Shown: in pieces, positions 1-7,827 of the stretch
Layout: every line of letters starts with the position of its first letter
How positions within the stretch are numbered: the stretch's first letter is position 1
Source of the DNA: Alistipes sp.
Lineage (GTDB): Bacteria; Bacteroidota; Bacteroidia; Bacteroidales; Rikenellaceae
DNA: 64,000 nucleotides
Direction: 5' to 3'
Assembly: GCA_022782405.1 (NCBI GenBank)
Contig: JALFNK010000013.1
Span: 124,001 to 188,000 of the forward strand
Translations under genes and position numbers: made by a program
The notes under the pieces: generated by a model
Databases searched by the model: none
Told to the model about the DNA's origin: nothing
The model's input: only the letters and a program-made list of their open reading frames with translations

Positions 1-1
1 G

Positions 2-220
2 TACAAGGCGCCCGGCAACCGCCGCATCTACCACTTCGACTTCTACCGCATCGACGACGTGCGCGAGGCCTACGACTTCGGTTACGAGGAGTATTTCTAC
101 TCGGGCGACCTCTGCCTGGTCGAGTGGCCCGAGAAGATCGAACAACTGCTACCCGAGCAGGTCATGACCGTGCGCATCACCGCCGACAGCGAGACGGCCC
201 GCACCTTCGAGATCGAGTAG
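2..220 (+). CDS. tsaE: TsaE, tRNA t6A biosynthesis ATPase (C-terminal fragment)
   Basis: Only the last 72 residues are inside the window; the start and the Walker A loop lie upstream of base 1. The visible part has the family signature His-x-Asp-x-Tyr-Arg near its start, a DFGYEEYFYSG-like stretch, and Val-Glu-Trp-Pro-Glu, followed by a short C-terminal strand. In the family, TsaE is a cytoplasmic P-loop ATPase that works with TsaB and TsaD to make N6-threonylcarbamoyladenosine at position 37 of ANN-decoding tRNAs. The frame stays open to the left edge and stops with TAG. A strong hairpin terminator follows 41 bases later. The partner genes are not visible here. Confidence 0.88.
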   Translation, partial: YKAPGNRRIYHFDFYRIDDVREAYDFGYEEYFYSGDLCLVEWPEKIEQLLPEQVMTVRITADSETARTFEIE

Positions 221-261
221 CCGGGCACACAGGACCTTCAAACGGCCGACACACACAAGAC

Positions 262-296
262 AACGGGGGCTTCCTTTTTGAAAGGAGGCCCCCGTT
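262..296 (+). terminator. Intrinsic terminator after tsaE
   Basis: An inverted repeat pairs AACGGGGGC with GCCCCCGTT, extended inward by TTCCTTT/AAAGGA-type pairing, and it ends in a short T run. It separates tsaE from the next promoter, which starts about 30 bases later. Confidence 0.8.
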
Positions 297-324
297 TGGC
301 GTCAGGACGGAGGGAACTATCCGG

Positions 325-354
325 TTGCGCATCCGGGAAATTTGCGTATCTTTG
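325..354 (+). promoter_or_regulatory. Bacteroidota-type promoter for the SRPBCC gene
   Basis: TTG at 325-327, a 19-base spacer, then TATCTTTG at 347-354, matching the TTG-N19-TAnnTTTG pattern of the phylum. The downstream start codon is at 381, giving a leader of about 20 bases. Confidence 0.75.
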
Positions 355-380
355 CGCGGACCAAAAACACAACGCGACAC

Positions 381-797
381 ATGCAGGAATACATCTCCAA
401 ACAACATCAGATTCTCCGCCCCGCGGAGCAGATCTATGCGGTCATCAGCCGCTTCGACAACCTCACCCCCGCGCTGGCCGACCGCGTCGAGGAGTGGCAG
501 GCCGACGAGGAGCACTGCTCGTTCAAGGCCAAGGGTTTCACCGTGAAGCTCCGCATGGAGGAGCGCGTAGCCCCGAAGCATGTGAAAATCGTGGGCGACG
601 AGGGGGGCGTGCCGATCGACTTCGCCTTCTGGATCCAGCTCCACAAGGTCGCGGACTACGACACGCGCCTGCGCCTGGTGCTCCACACCGATCTGAACAT
701 GATGATGAAGATGATGATCGGCGGCAAGCTCCAGACGGCCGTGGACCAGATCGCCGAAGGCATCGCCCGGGCCCTCAACGGCGCTCCGCAGTACTGA
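381..797 (+). CDS. SRPBCC/START-like domain protein
   Basis: The product is 138 residues, with no signal peptide and no membrane segment. It resembles the small cytoplasmic SRPBCC (polyketide cyclase/START-like) proteins common in Bacteroidales: an N-terminal helix followed by alternating beta strands, a Met-rich turn (NMMMKMMIGG) before the long C-terminal helix, and the whole length filled by one helix-grip domain. The family forms a hydrophobic pocket; the ligand is unknown here. I chose ATG 381 because it lies just after a clear promoter; an upstream in-frame extension would start inside the -7 element. It is a single-gene unit, converging on the next gene. Confidence 0.75.
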   Translation: MQEYISKQHQILRPAEQIYAVISRFDNLTPALADRVEEWQADEEHCSFKAKGFTVKLRMEERVAPKHVKIVGDEGGVPIDFAFWIQLHKVADYDTRLRLVLHTDLNMMMKMMIGGKLQTAVDQIAEGIARALNGAPQY

Positions 798-798
798 C

Positions 799-839
799 AC
801 TCGGCTGCCGCGACCGCCGATAGACTCGGCTGCCGCGAC
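799..839. repeat. Short direct repeat between convergent genes
   Basis: ACTCGGCTGCCGCGAC occurs at 799-814 and again at 824-839, with 9 unrelated bases between the copies. It fills most of the gap between the stop codons of two convergent genes. No hairpin terminator was recognised in this gap. Confidence 0.7.
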
Positions 840-864
840 AGAAACTCCGCACGGCCGCAGGCAT

Positions 865-1176
865 TCAGATCCGCGGTTTCTGGAACATGCGGATCAGCAG
901 CGAGACGGTATAGATCAGCAATCCATAGAGGATCGGGATGCTGGCGGCCCGAAAACCTCCGGCCAACAATGAAAGAGAAATATCACCGGCCAGCTGTATG
1001 GCATGCATTGCCTGGCGAAAGCCGAACAGGGTGTAGATGAATCCGGAAATCAGCGCCAGCAGGCCGATCTCCTTGACCCAGGCCGGGGCCTTCCAGGCGG
1101 CAAACAGCAGACCGATCAGTTCGACGGTCAGAATCGACATGCCCGGCCAGCCGCCTTCATAAAAGAATTGAAACAT
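865..1176 (-). CDS. Small MotA/TolQ/ExbB-like membrane protein
   Basis: The product is 103 residues with about three hydrophobic segments (roughly residues 10-28, 38-58 and 80-97). The middle carries KEIGLLALISGF, and the C-terminal half carries the LLAGG...PILYGLLIY pattern seen in the short MotA/TolQ/ExbB proton-channel-related proteins of Bacteroidota. It is about half the length of a full ExbB and has no partner ExbD or TonB gene beside it, so a proton-channel role is only an inference. The start at 1176 fits a promoter about 45 bases upstream; the open frame continues further up but would run through that promoter. Confidence 0.65.
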   Translation of the reverse strand: MFQFFYEGGWPGMSILTVELIGLLFAAWKAPAWVKEIGLLALISGFIYTLFGFRQAMHAIQLAGDISLSLLAGGFRAASIPILYGLLIYTVSLLIRMFQKPRI

Positions 1177-1219
1177 ACGCGAAAAAGTTTTTAAGGTTCT
1201 GCGGGACCATTCCCACCGG

Positions 1220-1251
1220 CAAAGATAGTGCAGGCGGCGGCCGGCGGCCAA
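1220..1251 (-). promoter_or_regulatory. Promoter for the ExbB/TolQ-like gene
   Basis: On the minus strand TATCTTTG occupies 1227-1220. TTTTTGG lies about 21 bases upstream near 1249-1254, close to the phylum consensus. Confidence 0.6.
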
Positions 1252-1356
1252 AAATCCCGCCCGCAGAAACCCGCTCTTCCGCGGTCAAAACCCGCTGTTC
1301 TGTTCCACAGGGCCCTGCGAAGCGGATTTCATGGCGTCCCACTCGGGAAATTTACC

Positions 1357-1364
1357 TATATTTG
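1357..1364 (+). promoter_or_regulatory. -7 element of the LytTR gene promoter
   Basis: TATATTTG lies 18 bases upstream of the ATG at 1382, so the leader is very short. No good TTG was seen at the expected distance. Confidence 0.6.
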
Positions 1365-1381
1365 TACAAACCGAATCCGTG

Positions 1382-2071
1382 ATGAAAGACGCCTTTCCGA
1401 TCCTCTGGTGGCTTGCCGCAGCCGCCATCATCGCCCTGCTTTTCCTGAGCATGGGCTATGCCGTTTCGCAGGCGGTGCTGCTCGCCGTGCTCTTCCTGCC
1501 CGGAATGCTCTGCGCCCGCTACTTCTACCCGCAGCTTACGTTCGAGGATCGGGAGAGGGGTGTGTTCAACGCCGTCTATCTCACGCTGGCCATCCTCTGC
1601 ACCGAATACCTCGCCATCGCCCTCGGACACCGCGCCTCGCTCCCCGAGATCGACATTCCCGGGCTGCTGCTCAATCCGCTCTTCATCCTGCTCATACTCT
1701 CGGCCTGCATCCTCCCGGAGATGCTGATCGAGCGCCGCCTCGAAGCCCGCCGACCCTACGACCGCACGCTCCGCTTCGTCTCCGACCGCCGTCCCGTGGT
1801 ACTTGACCCCGCGGAGGTGCTCTACATCGAGTCGAACGACAGCGAGGTGTGGCTCCACACCCGCTCGGGCGAGGCCTACCGCACGAAGACGCGCATTTCA
1901 CAGTGGGAAGCGCTGCTCGACTGTCGGTTCCTGCGCATCCACCGCTCCTATATCGTCAATACGGAGTGCATCGAAGAGTATCGTCCGACCCGGGTCCGGA
2001 TCGGCAGTATCGAGATCGAAATCTCCCGCAAATACAAGGAAGAGGTGCACCGGCGGCTGGGACGGGAGTAA
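1382..2071 (+). CDS. Membrane-anchored LytTR DNA-binding regulator
   Basis: The product is 229 residues. The N-terminal half has four hydrophobic segments (about 5-24, 27-45, 62-80 and 95-112) and no receiver domain. The C-terminal half (about 126-229) is a LytTR DNA-binding domain, shown by LYIESNDSEVWLHT, the KTRISQWE segment and FLRIHRSYIVNT. In the family, LytTR domains bind direct repeats upstream of target genes; the membrane-fused form probably senses a signal at or in the membrane. No histidine kinase is adjacent. Target genes cannot be read from the sequence. The start at ATG 1382 follows a short leader after a consensus -7 element. Confidence 0.82.
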   Translation: MKDAFPILWWLAAAAIIALLFLSMGYAVSQAVLLAVLFLPGMLCARYFYPQLTFEDRERGVFNAVYLTLAILCTEYLAIALGHRASLPEIDIPGLLLNPLFILLILSACILPEMLIERRLEARRPYDRTLRFVSDRRPVVLDPAEVLYIESNDSEVWLHTRSGEAYRTKTRISQWEALLDCRFLRIHRSYIVNTECIEEYRPTRVRIGSIEIEISRKYKEEVHRRLGRE

Positions 2072-2119
2072 TCGCACATTTGCGCCGCGGATTCCGCCTG
2101 CACCCGGAAGGAGAGCTCC

Positions 2120-2722
2120 CTACCGCAGCATCGCCTCGGCCACGCGGCGGATCGTCGGGAAGGCCTCGCGCACATGCTCCGCAGCCTCGTCGGGCAAGCA
2201 CCACACGACCTGTTCGATACCCTCCTCGCACTGGGGCGTCGGTGTGCCCTCGCCCGTGCTCCGCAGTTCGAACCAGTGGGTGCACTTGAGCTCCCAGCGC
2301 GACGTGGGCGGGAACCAGTAGGCGTGCAGCGTCTCGCACAGCGGACGCACGACGCGCGCCCGGATACCCGTCTCCTCGGCAATCTCGCGCGCGGCGCAGC
2401 TCTCGAAATCCTCCCCTGCCTCGACATGCCCCTTGGGCAGGTCCCAGCGGCCGTTGCGGCGCATCATGAGCCATGCCCCTGCGTCGTCCACGACCACCCC
2501 GCCGGCCGCCTCCACACGGGTGAACTCCGCGGCAAAGGCCGCAAAGGCCGCCCCGGGGTCGGCCGCCACAACGGCTACGGAGTTGTGCGATTCGAGAATT
2601 TTGAGTATCTTGTCGCGGGAAACGCCCTCTCGGGCATCCACCACCGCACAGTCGGCTTCGACGGGAGCCGCCGCAAGGAACCGCAGCGTGCGGTCGGCGA
2701 AATAAACGGTAGGATTCGTCAT
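2120..2722 (-). CDS. Nudix hydrolase
   Basis: The product is 200 residues. A complete Nudix box spans residues 98-120 (G-x5-E-x7-R-E-x2-E-E-x-G-I), with the metal-binding Glu cluster intact. It is preceded by DLPKG, which is typical of diphosphate-cleaving Nudix enzymes. The first 70 residues are a less conserved N-terminal region. The substrate cannot be read; the family cleaves nucleoside diphosphates linked to another moiety. The gene is transcribed alone and diverges from the S9 peptidase gene. I chose the ATG at 2722 because the next frame-mate upstream lies on the promoter. Confidence 0.85.
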   Translation of the reverse strand: MTNPTVYFADRTLRFLAAAPVEADCAVVDAREGVSRDKILKILESHNSVAVVAADPGAAFAAFAAEFTRVEAAGGVVVDDAGAWLMMRRNGRWDLPKGHVEAGEDFESCAAREIAEETGIRARVVRPLCETLHAYWFPPTSRWELKCTHWFELRSTGEGTPTPQCEEGIEQVVWCLPDEAAEHVREAFPTIRRVAEAMLR

Positions 2723-2746
2723 CTTCGGAACGTTTTTTACGAGACA

Positions 2747-2754
2747 CAAAAATA
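2747..2754 (-). promoter_or_regulatory. -7 element of the Nudix gene promoter
   Basis: On the minus strand TATTTTTG at 2754-2747 lies 24 bases upstream of the Nudix start. A TTTG near 2782-2779 is spaced slightly further than usual. The site sits in the 59-base gap shared with the divergent S9 peptidase gene, for which no consensus promoter was found. Confidence 0.55.
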
Positions 2755-2781
2755 GGGATAAATGGGAAAACCTGTACGCAA

Positions 2782-4923
2782 ATGAAAAAAATCATCCTGA
2801 TAATGGCTATTGCAGCTGTGGGTCTGGGCGCCTGCGAGAAGCGCCCCCAACCCCTTACGATCGACAATGCGCTGACCGACGCGGAGATCGCCGCCGGCGT
2901 GCTGACCCCCGAGGTCATGTGGAAGATGAGCCGCGCGGGCGGCGCCACGCTCTCGCCCGACGGCCGGACGCTCCTCTACCAGCAGACCGACTATTCGATG
3001 GCCGAGAACCGCGGCGTTACGACCCTCCACACCGAGGCGCTCGACACGAAACAGGTCGCAGACCTCACGGACGGCTCGTCGAACAACCTCGCGGCCCGCT
3101 GGAGCGCCGACGGGAAGACGATCTACTTCCTCTCGGACCGCAGCGGCTCGATGCAGGTCTGGGCGATGGACGCTTCGGGCGGCAACGTGCGCCAGCTCTC
3201 GGACTTCGACCGCGATGTCGAGGGCTTCGGCATCAGCCCCCGCGGCGACAAGGCGTGGTATGTGCAGCGCATACCCATTGCCGCCCGCCGCTCGTCCGAG
3301 ATCCACAAGGATATGTCGAAATCGAAGGCGCGGATCTACGACGATCTGATGGTCCGCCACTGGGACTACTGGGACGAGGGTGAGCACATGCACCTGTTCG
3401 TCGGCGACTTCGGCCCCGAAGGGTTGAAGGAAGGCGTGGACATCGTCGGAACGGATGCCGCCTGGGACGTGCCCCTGGCCCCCTATTTCGACATGGCCGA
3501 GATCGCCTGGAACCATGCCGGAACGATGCTCGCCTACACCTGCAAGCCGCTTACGGGTACGGCCTACGCCGTATCGACCGACTCGGACATCTTCGTCTAC
3601 GACGTCGCTTCGGGCAAGACGCAGAACATCTGCAAGCCCACGAACTTCAACACGGGCGAGAAGATCGAACGGCTCTCCGACAACCTCCCGGGCTATGACA
3701 AATACCCTGTCTGGTCGCCCGACGACCAAAAGATCGCCTTTCTCTCGCAGCGTCGCGCGGGCAACGAATCGGACAAGAGCCGACTGTTTCTCTACGACTG
3801 TGCGACGACCGAGATGTGCGACCTGACGGAGGATTTCGACTACAACGCCATGAACGTCGTCTGGGAGGGCAACGACCGCATCTGGTTCATCGCTCCGATC
3901 GAGGCCACGCACCAGATCTGCCGCGTGGAGACGGTCGATGGAGAAGTGGAGGTCGTAACGCGGGGCGACCACGACATCACGGCCTTCACGATGGCTGCGG
4001 GCGTGATCGTCGCCGAACTTTCGACGATCAGCACCGACACGGAGTTCTACACGGTCGATCCCTCGGACGGCACGCTGACACAGATCTCGGGCATCAACCG
4101 CGCGATCTACGACCACATCCGCATGGGCGAGGTGCAGAAGCGCTGGGTCGAGACTACCGACGGCAAGCAGATGCTCACCTGGGTGATCCTTCCGCCCGAC
4201 TTCGACCCGGCGAAGAAGTATCCCACGCTGCTCTACTGCCAGGGTGGGCCCCAGAGTGTCGTCTCGAACGGCTGGAGCTACCGCTGGAACTACCAGCTGA
4301 TGGCCGCGCAGGGCTACATCGTCGTGGCGCCGAACCGCCGCGGCCTGCCCTCGTTCGGGCAGGAATGGCTCGATCAGATCTCGGGCGACTACTCGGGACA
4401 GAATATCCGCGACTACCTCTCGGCCATCGATGACGTAGCCCGGGAGCCGTGGGCCGACCGCGACCGCATGGGATGCGTCGGCGCCTCATACGGCGGCTAC
4501 TCGGTCTACTTCCTCGCCGGATGCCACGACAAACGGTTCAAGGCCTTCATCGCCCACTGCGGCATCTTCGACTTCGACTCGATGTACGGCGAGACCGAGG
4601 AGCTGTGGTTCGTGAACAACGACTACGGAGGCTCCTACTGGGACACGCAGAACGCAACGGCGATGCGTTCGTACGCCAACTCGCCGCACAAGTTCGTGGA
4701 CCGCTGGGACACGCCGATCCTGATCTTCACCGGCGAGCGCGACTACCGCATCCCCTACACGCAGTCGCTCGAAGCCTTCACCGCCGCCCGCGTGCGCGGC
4801 ATCCCGGCCCGACTGGTCGAATTCCAGGACGAGGCGCACCAGGTCTTCAAGCCCCAGAACTCGATGGTCTGGAACCGCGAATTCTTCGCCTGGCTCGACA
4901 AATACGTCAAACAGGCTGACTGA
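2782..4923 (+). CDS. S9 family prolyl oligopeptidase/dipeptidyl peptidase, lipoprotein
   Basis: The product is 713 residues. The N terminus is a lipoprotein signal (short Lys-rich start, hydrophobic core, then LGAC), so the enzyme is probably anchored to the outer membrane. Residues about 40-430 form a beta-propeller with PD40/WD40-like repeats such as LSPDGRTLLY, WSADGKTIYF and WSPDDQKIAF. Residues about 440-713 are an alpha/beta hydrolase with Ser569 in GASYGGY, Asp654 in GERDYRIP and His686 in DEAHQVF, so the catalytic triad is intact. Family members release dipeptides or cut short peptides after proline or alanine. It forms a single-gene unit closed by a hairpin. Confidence 0.9.
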   Translation: MKKIILIMAIAAVGLGACEKRPQPLTIDNALTDAEIAAGVLTPEVMWKMSRAGGATLSPDGRTLLYQQTDYSMAENRGVTTLHTEALDTKQVADLTDGSSNNLAARWSADGKTIYFLSDRSGSMQVWAMDASGGNVRQLSDFDRDVEGFGISPRGDKAWYVQRIPIAARRSSEIHKDMSKSKARIYDDLMVRHWDYWDEGEHMHLFVGDFGPEGLKEGVDIVGTDAAWDVPLAPYFDMAEIAWNHAGTMLAYTCKPLTGTAYAVSTDSDIFVYDVASGKTQNICKPTNFNTGEKIERLSDNLPGYDKYPVWSPDDQKIAFLSQRRAGNESDKSRLFLYDCATTEMCDLTEDFDYNAMNVVWEGNDRIWFIAPIEATHQICRVETVDGEVEVVTRGDHDITAFTMAAGVIVAELSTISTDTEFYTVDPSDGTLTQISGINRAIYDHIRMGEVQKRWVETTDGKQMLTWVILPPDFDPAKKYPTLLYCQGGPQSVVSNGWSYRWNYQLMAAQGYIVVAPNRRGLPSFGQEWLDQISGDYSGQNIRDYLSAIDDVAREPWADRDRMGCVGASYGGYSVYFLAGCHDKRFKAFIAHCGIFDFDSMYGETEELWFVNNDYGGSYWDTQNATAMRSYANSPHKFVDRWDTPILIFTGERDYRIPYTQSLEAFTAARVRGIPARLVEFQDEAHQVFKPQNSMVWNREFFAWLDKYVKQAD

Positions 4924-4942
4924 CATCCGGTTCACCCGCTAC

Positions 4943-4981
4943 GGAACAGGTCCGCGAACATCCGGTTCGCGGGCCTGTTCC
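4943..4981 (+). terminator. Hairpin terminator after the S9 peptidase gene
   Basis: GGAACAGG...CCTGTTCC is extended inward by TCCGCGAA/TTCGCGGG, giving a stem of about 16 pairs. The T run after it is weak. Confidence 0.7.
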
Positions 4982-5076
4982 ATATTTCGGGCGCACGGAC
5001 ACCGGACAAAACGCGGCGTTCATGGGGAAAAATCCGGGATTCGTTGAATCTTTTTTCAAAATAGATGTCATTTTCC

Positions 5077-5084
5077 TACTTTTG
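5077..5084 (+). promoter_or_regulatory. Promoter (-7) of the fimbrillin/DUF4493/PCMD operon
   Basis: TACTTTTG lies 35 bases upstream of the first start codon, inside a locally AT-rich stretch (5050-5110). It is the only convincing promoter found for the seven-gene block that follows. The upstream TTG is not at the usual spacing. Confidence 0.6.
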
Positions 5085-5118
5085 CCATGAAATATATTCA
5101 AGGTAAACGGCTCTCTTT

Positions 5119-6987
5119 ATGAGAAATAAGCTCCGACGACTCCTCCTCGCCGCTTCGATCCTCACGATCGGATGTTCCAAGATGTCCGACAGCGAAGGCC
5201 TCTGGGACATGCGCCCCATCCGTGTGGAGATCGGGGCAAAACCGGGCATCGACATCGAGAGCCGCACGGCACTCGACGAGGACGGATACACCGTCCGCTG
5301 GGCCCCGGGCGACCGGATTGCCCTCTGGGCCCTCGATGCGGAGGGGACAGCCGTTTTCGAAGCACAACCCTTCGAGTTGCGGCACTACGACGCCTCCTAC
5401 GACGAAGCCCGCTTCACGGGCAGCATCTCGCCGATGGCCCAGGGCAGCTACACCTATTGCGCCGTGTCGCCGCTGCCCGCAGCACACGAGGGTACGCGCG
5501 TGTCGTACGACATCCCCGCGGAGCAGAACGGCTCCTTCGACGGGTCGCTCGACGTGATGGTTGCCGAACCGACCGCCGACGCCCCGGCACTCGCCGAAGG
5601 CTACAACGAACACCTCTCGCTGAAGTTCCACCACAAGATCCATCTGCTGCGCATCACCATCCCGGCCGGCGGGAACAACCTTCAGGAACCTATCGCCGCC
5701 CTGGAGCTCGAATTTCCCCAACCGGTAGTGGGCCGCCTCACGCTCGATGCGCAAACCCCGGATGCGGCGCCGGAGCTGACCGACGGCGGAAACAAGCTGA
5801 CCATCCGTCTGGATCATCCGGTGGCTGCCGACGAGGAGGTATGCGTCTATGCCGCCATTGCCCCGATCACGCTGACCGCCGACGATGCAATCCGGATCAA
5901 GGCCGTCGGCACCGGCGGCGGAGAGTCCATGGCGAGCACCATGCAGGGCAAAGCATTTGCCGCAGGCCATACGACCCCCATCAAATATTACGTTCCGGAC
6001 CGCTATCGCATCACCCGCATCTTCTTCTCGCTTGCCGGCCGGGACGCACGGACCGATCTTCCGGAGGATCTCGCCGACGGTTACGGCTGCTCGACGCTCG
6101 GAGAGCCCGTAACAGCCTTCACGCTGACAGGTCCCGAAGGCGTCGATCTGGGCAACGGCACCAACACGCGCACGTTCGAGGTAAACAAGGAGAACCTCTA
6201 CGAAATCTACTACGAAGGCGTGTTCACCGACAACCTTTCGGGACAGCCCTTCACCGTAACCTTCGAATCGGAACACACGATCGGGGTTCCCTACTACGAA
6301 TCGGTCGAGGCTAAGACGGCCGAAACGCCCTACTCGTTCCTGATGCCGCAACTGACGGCCGATATCCGCAACACGGTCAAAGCCTTTACGGTGCCGTATC
6401 TGCTTAAGGAGGATTTCAGCGGAGCCTCGAATCACGACTACACGAATTCGACCGACGAACTCTCGGGTATCGGACTGCCCGGATGGGGAGCCAGCCGCTA
6501 TGAGTTCCAATCGAACCGTGCTGCCATTTACATGTATGTGGGAACCAGCACATCGAGTATCGACAACAAACGCGGACGTCTGGACACTCCGTTCCTGCCG
6601 ATCCGGGAGGGTAGTTCCATATCCGTTAATGTCTCATACAATATTGGAGCACCTATTGTCGAAGTTTCAGGTGTTTGGCCGTTCACTTCAGATTCCCGAT
6701 GGTGCGTAACCTGTGAATTCGGCACACAAAACGATACCGACGGAGGTATCTCCGGTGATGACGCAATAAGCAACGTACTGGAGGAATATACCCCAGCCGA
6801 TGGAGGCGATTTCACCAGCTTGTTGCCACAGGCAAAAACGAACATATCGGTTCCCGGGGCAACAGGAAATACCCGACTGACCTGGAGGGCCGCCAATTAC
6901 CAAAAAATATCCGGATCGGCCCCCATTACAGCCAGATATTTCTACATCTATATCGACGATATCCAGGTATCCATTGCAAGAGAATAA
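5119..6987 (+). CDS. Fimbrillin-like surface lipoprotein with C-terminal jelly-roll-like region
   Basis: The product is 622 residues and the first gene of the operon. It has a lipoprotein signal peptide ending in LTIGC. The following region (SRTALD...WAPGDRIALW, then GSYTYCAVSP) matches the fimbrillin/Mfa-like pattern of Bacteroidales, where these proteins form fimbriae or sit on the surface as adhesins. From about residue 428 (LLKEDFSG) to the end (FYIYIDDIQVSI) the sequence looks like a beta-sandwich of the kind found in adhesin and carbohydrate-binding modules. The last 400 bases are clearly AT-richer (43-48% GC in lines counted by hand) than the rest (about 65%). The domain names are family resemblance only. 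Confidence 0.7.
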   Translation: MRNKLRRLLLAASILTIGCSKMSDSEGLWDMRPIRVEIGAKPGIDIESRTALDEDGYTVRWAPGDRIALWALDAEGTAVFEAQPFELRHYDASYDEARFTGSISPMAQGSYTYCAVSPLPAAHEGTRVSYDIPAEQNGSFDGSLDVMVAEPTADAPALAEGYNEHLSLKFHHKIHLLRITIPAGGNNLQEPIAALELEFPQPVVGRLTLDAQTPDAAPELTDGGNKLTIRLDHPVAADEEVCVYAAIAPITLTADDAIRIKAVGTGGGESMASTMQGKAFAAGHTTPIKYYVPDRYRITRIFFSLAGRDARTDLPEDLADGYGCSTLGEPVTAFTLTGPEGVDLGNGTNTRTFEVNKENLYEIYYEGVFTDNLSGQPFTVTFESEHTIGVPYYESVEAKTAETPYSFLMPQLTADIRNTVKAFTVPYLLKEDFSGASNHDYTNSTDELSGIGLPGWGASRYEFQSNRAAIYMYVGTSTSSIDNKRGRLDTPFLPIREGSSISVNVSYNIGAPIVEVSGVWPFTSDSRWCVTCEFGTQNDTDGGISGDDAISNVLEEYTPADGGDFTSLLPQAKTNISVPGATGNTRLTWRAANYQKISGSAPITARYFYIYIDDIQVSIARE

Positions 6988-7005
6988 GAATTAAAAGCCA
7001 ACAAT

Positions 7006-7803
7006 ATGATGCAACACAGACATTTCTTCCTTATGGCCGCTGCCGCAGTGCTGTTTCTGTCCGGATGCAGCAAGAGCGCGGATGCGGATGCTGGCGTCGC
7101 CGGATACGGACGCATCGCACTGACCTGCGAAGCGGATATCTCGCTCGCGACCCGCGCCCAGACGGTTACGGTCCCCGCAACGGAGGATTTCGCCGTCAAG
7201 ATCACCGGCCCCGACTACGAAAAGAGTTGGAGCTCGATGGAGAAATACGAAGCGGAAAGTCCCCTGCTCAAGGAGGGCAACTATACGATTGCCGTAAGCT
7301 ACGGCGATCCCGAGACCGAGGGAATCGAGAAGCCCCACTACACGGGATCGACCTCCGTCGAGGTTGTTGCCCGCCAGACGACACAGGCATCCGTTACCGC
7401 AAGCATTGCCAACTCGCTTACGACGGTCGAGACCACGGAACAATTCCGAAAGTATTTCCATGACGCCGCATTCACCGTGAAGAGCGCCTCGGGCGGGGAA
7501 TTCCGTTTTGCCGCAGAGACAACCGACGGCGCCTCGCCGCTCGGAGAACTGATCTACGTCAAGGCCGGAACGAAGCTCACCGTTTCGGGATCGGCCCGCC
7601 ACCAGAGTCAGACGGGAGTCGACGACGGACCCGTCGTGAACTTCCAGGAGCAGACGCTCGAAACCACCGAGGTAAAAACCTGCCACCGATTCCGTTTCGA
7701 CGCACCGGATGCGGGAAGCGCCACGCTCGACATTCTCATCGACGACACGGTCGTAGAGACCATTGCCCTGCCGATCGAGCTCAACGACGGAGCCCAGAAA
7801 TAA
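7006..7803 (+). CDS. DUF4493-type lipoprotein (short)
   Basis: The product is 265 residues with a lipoprotein signal ending in LFLSGC. After a short linker comes GYGRIALTCEADISLATRA, then DFAVKITG, EGNYTIAVSYG and YYTG-like (HYTGSTSVEV) motifs. These match the DUF4493 pattern shared with the next two genes. The domain resembles fimbrillin N-terminal repeats; its function is not known to me. The gene starts 18 bases after the previous stop and is the shortest of three paralogues in the operon. The start gives two adjacent Met codons; either could be used. Confidence 0.65.
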   Translation: MMQHRHFFLMAAAAVLFLSGCSKSADADAGVAGYGRIALTCEADISLATRAQTVTVPATEDFAVKITGPDYEKSWSSMEKYEAESPLLKEGNYTIAVSYGDPETEGIEKPHYTGSTSVEVVARQTTQASVTASIANSLTTVETTEQFRKYFHDAAFTVKSASGGEFRFAAETTDGASPLGELIYVKAGTKLTVSGSARHQSQTGVDDGPVVNFQEQTLETTEVKTCHRFRFDAPDAGSATLDILIDDTVVETIALPIELNDGAQK

Positions 7804-7827
7804 CCACGCACAAAACAATCTCGTCAT

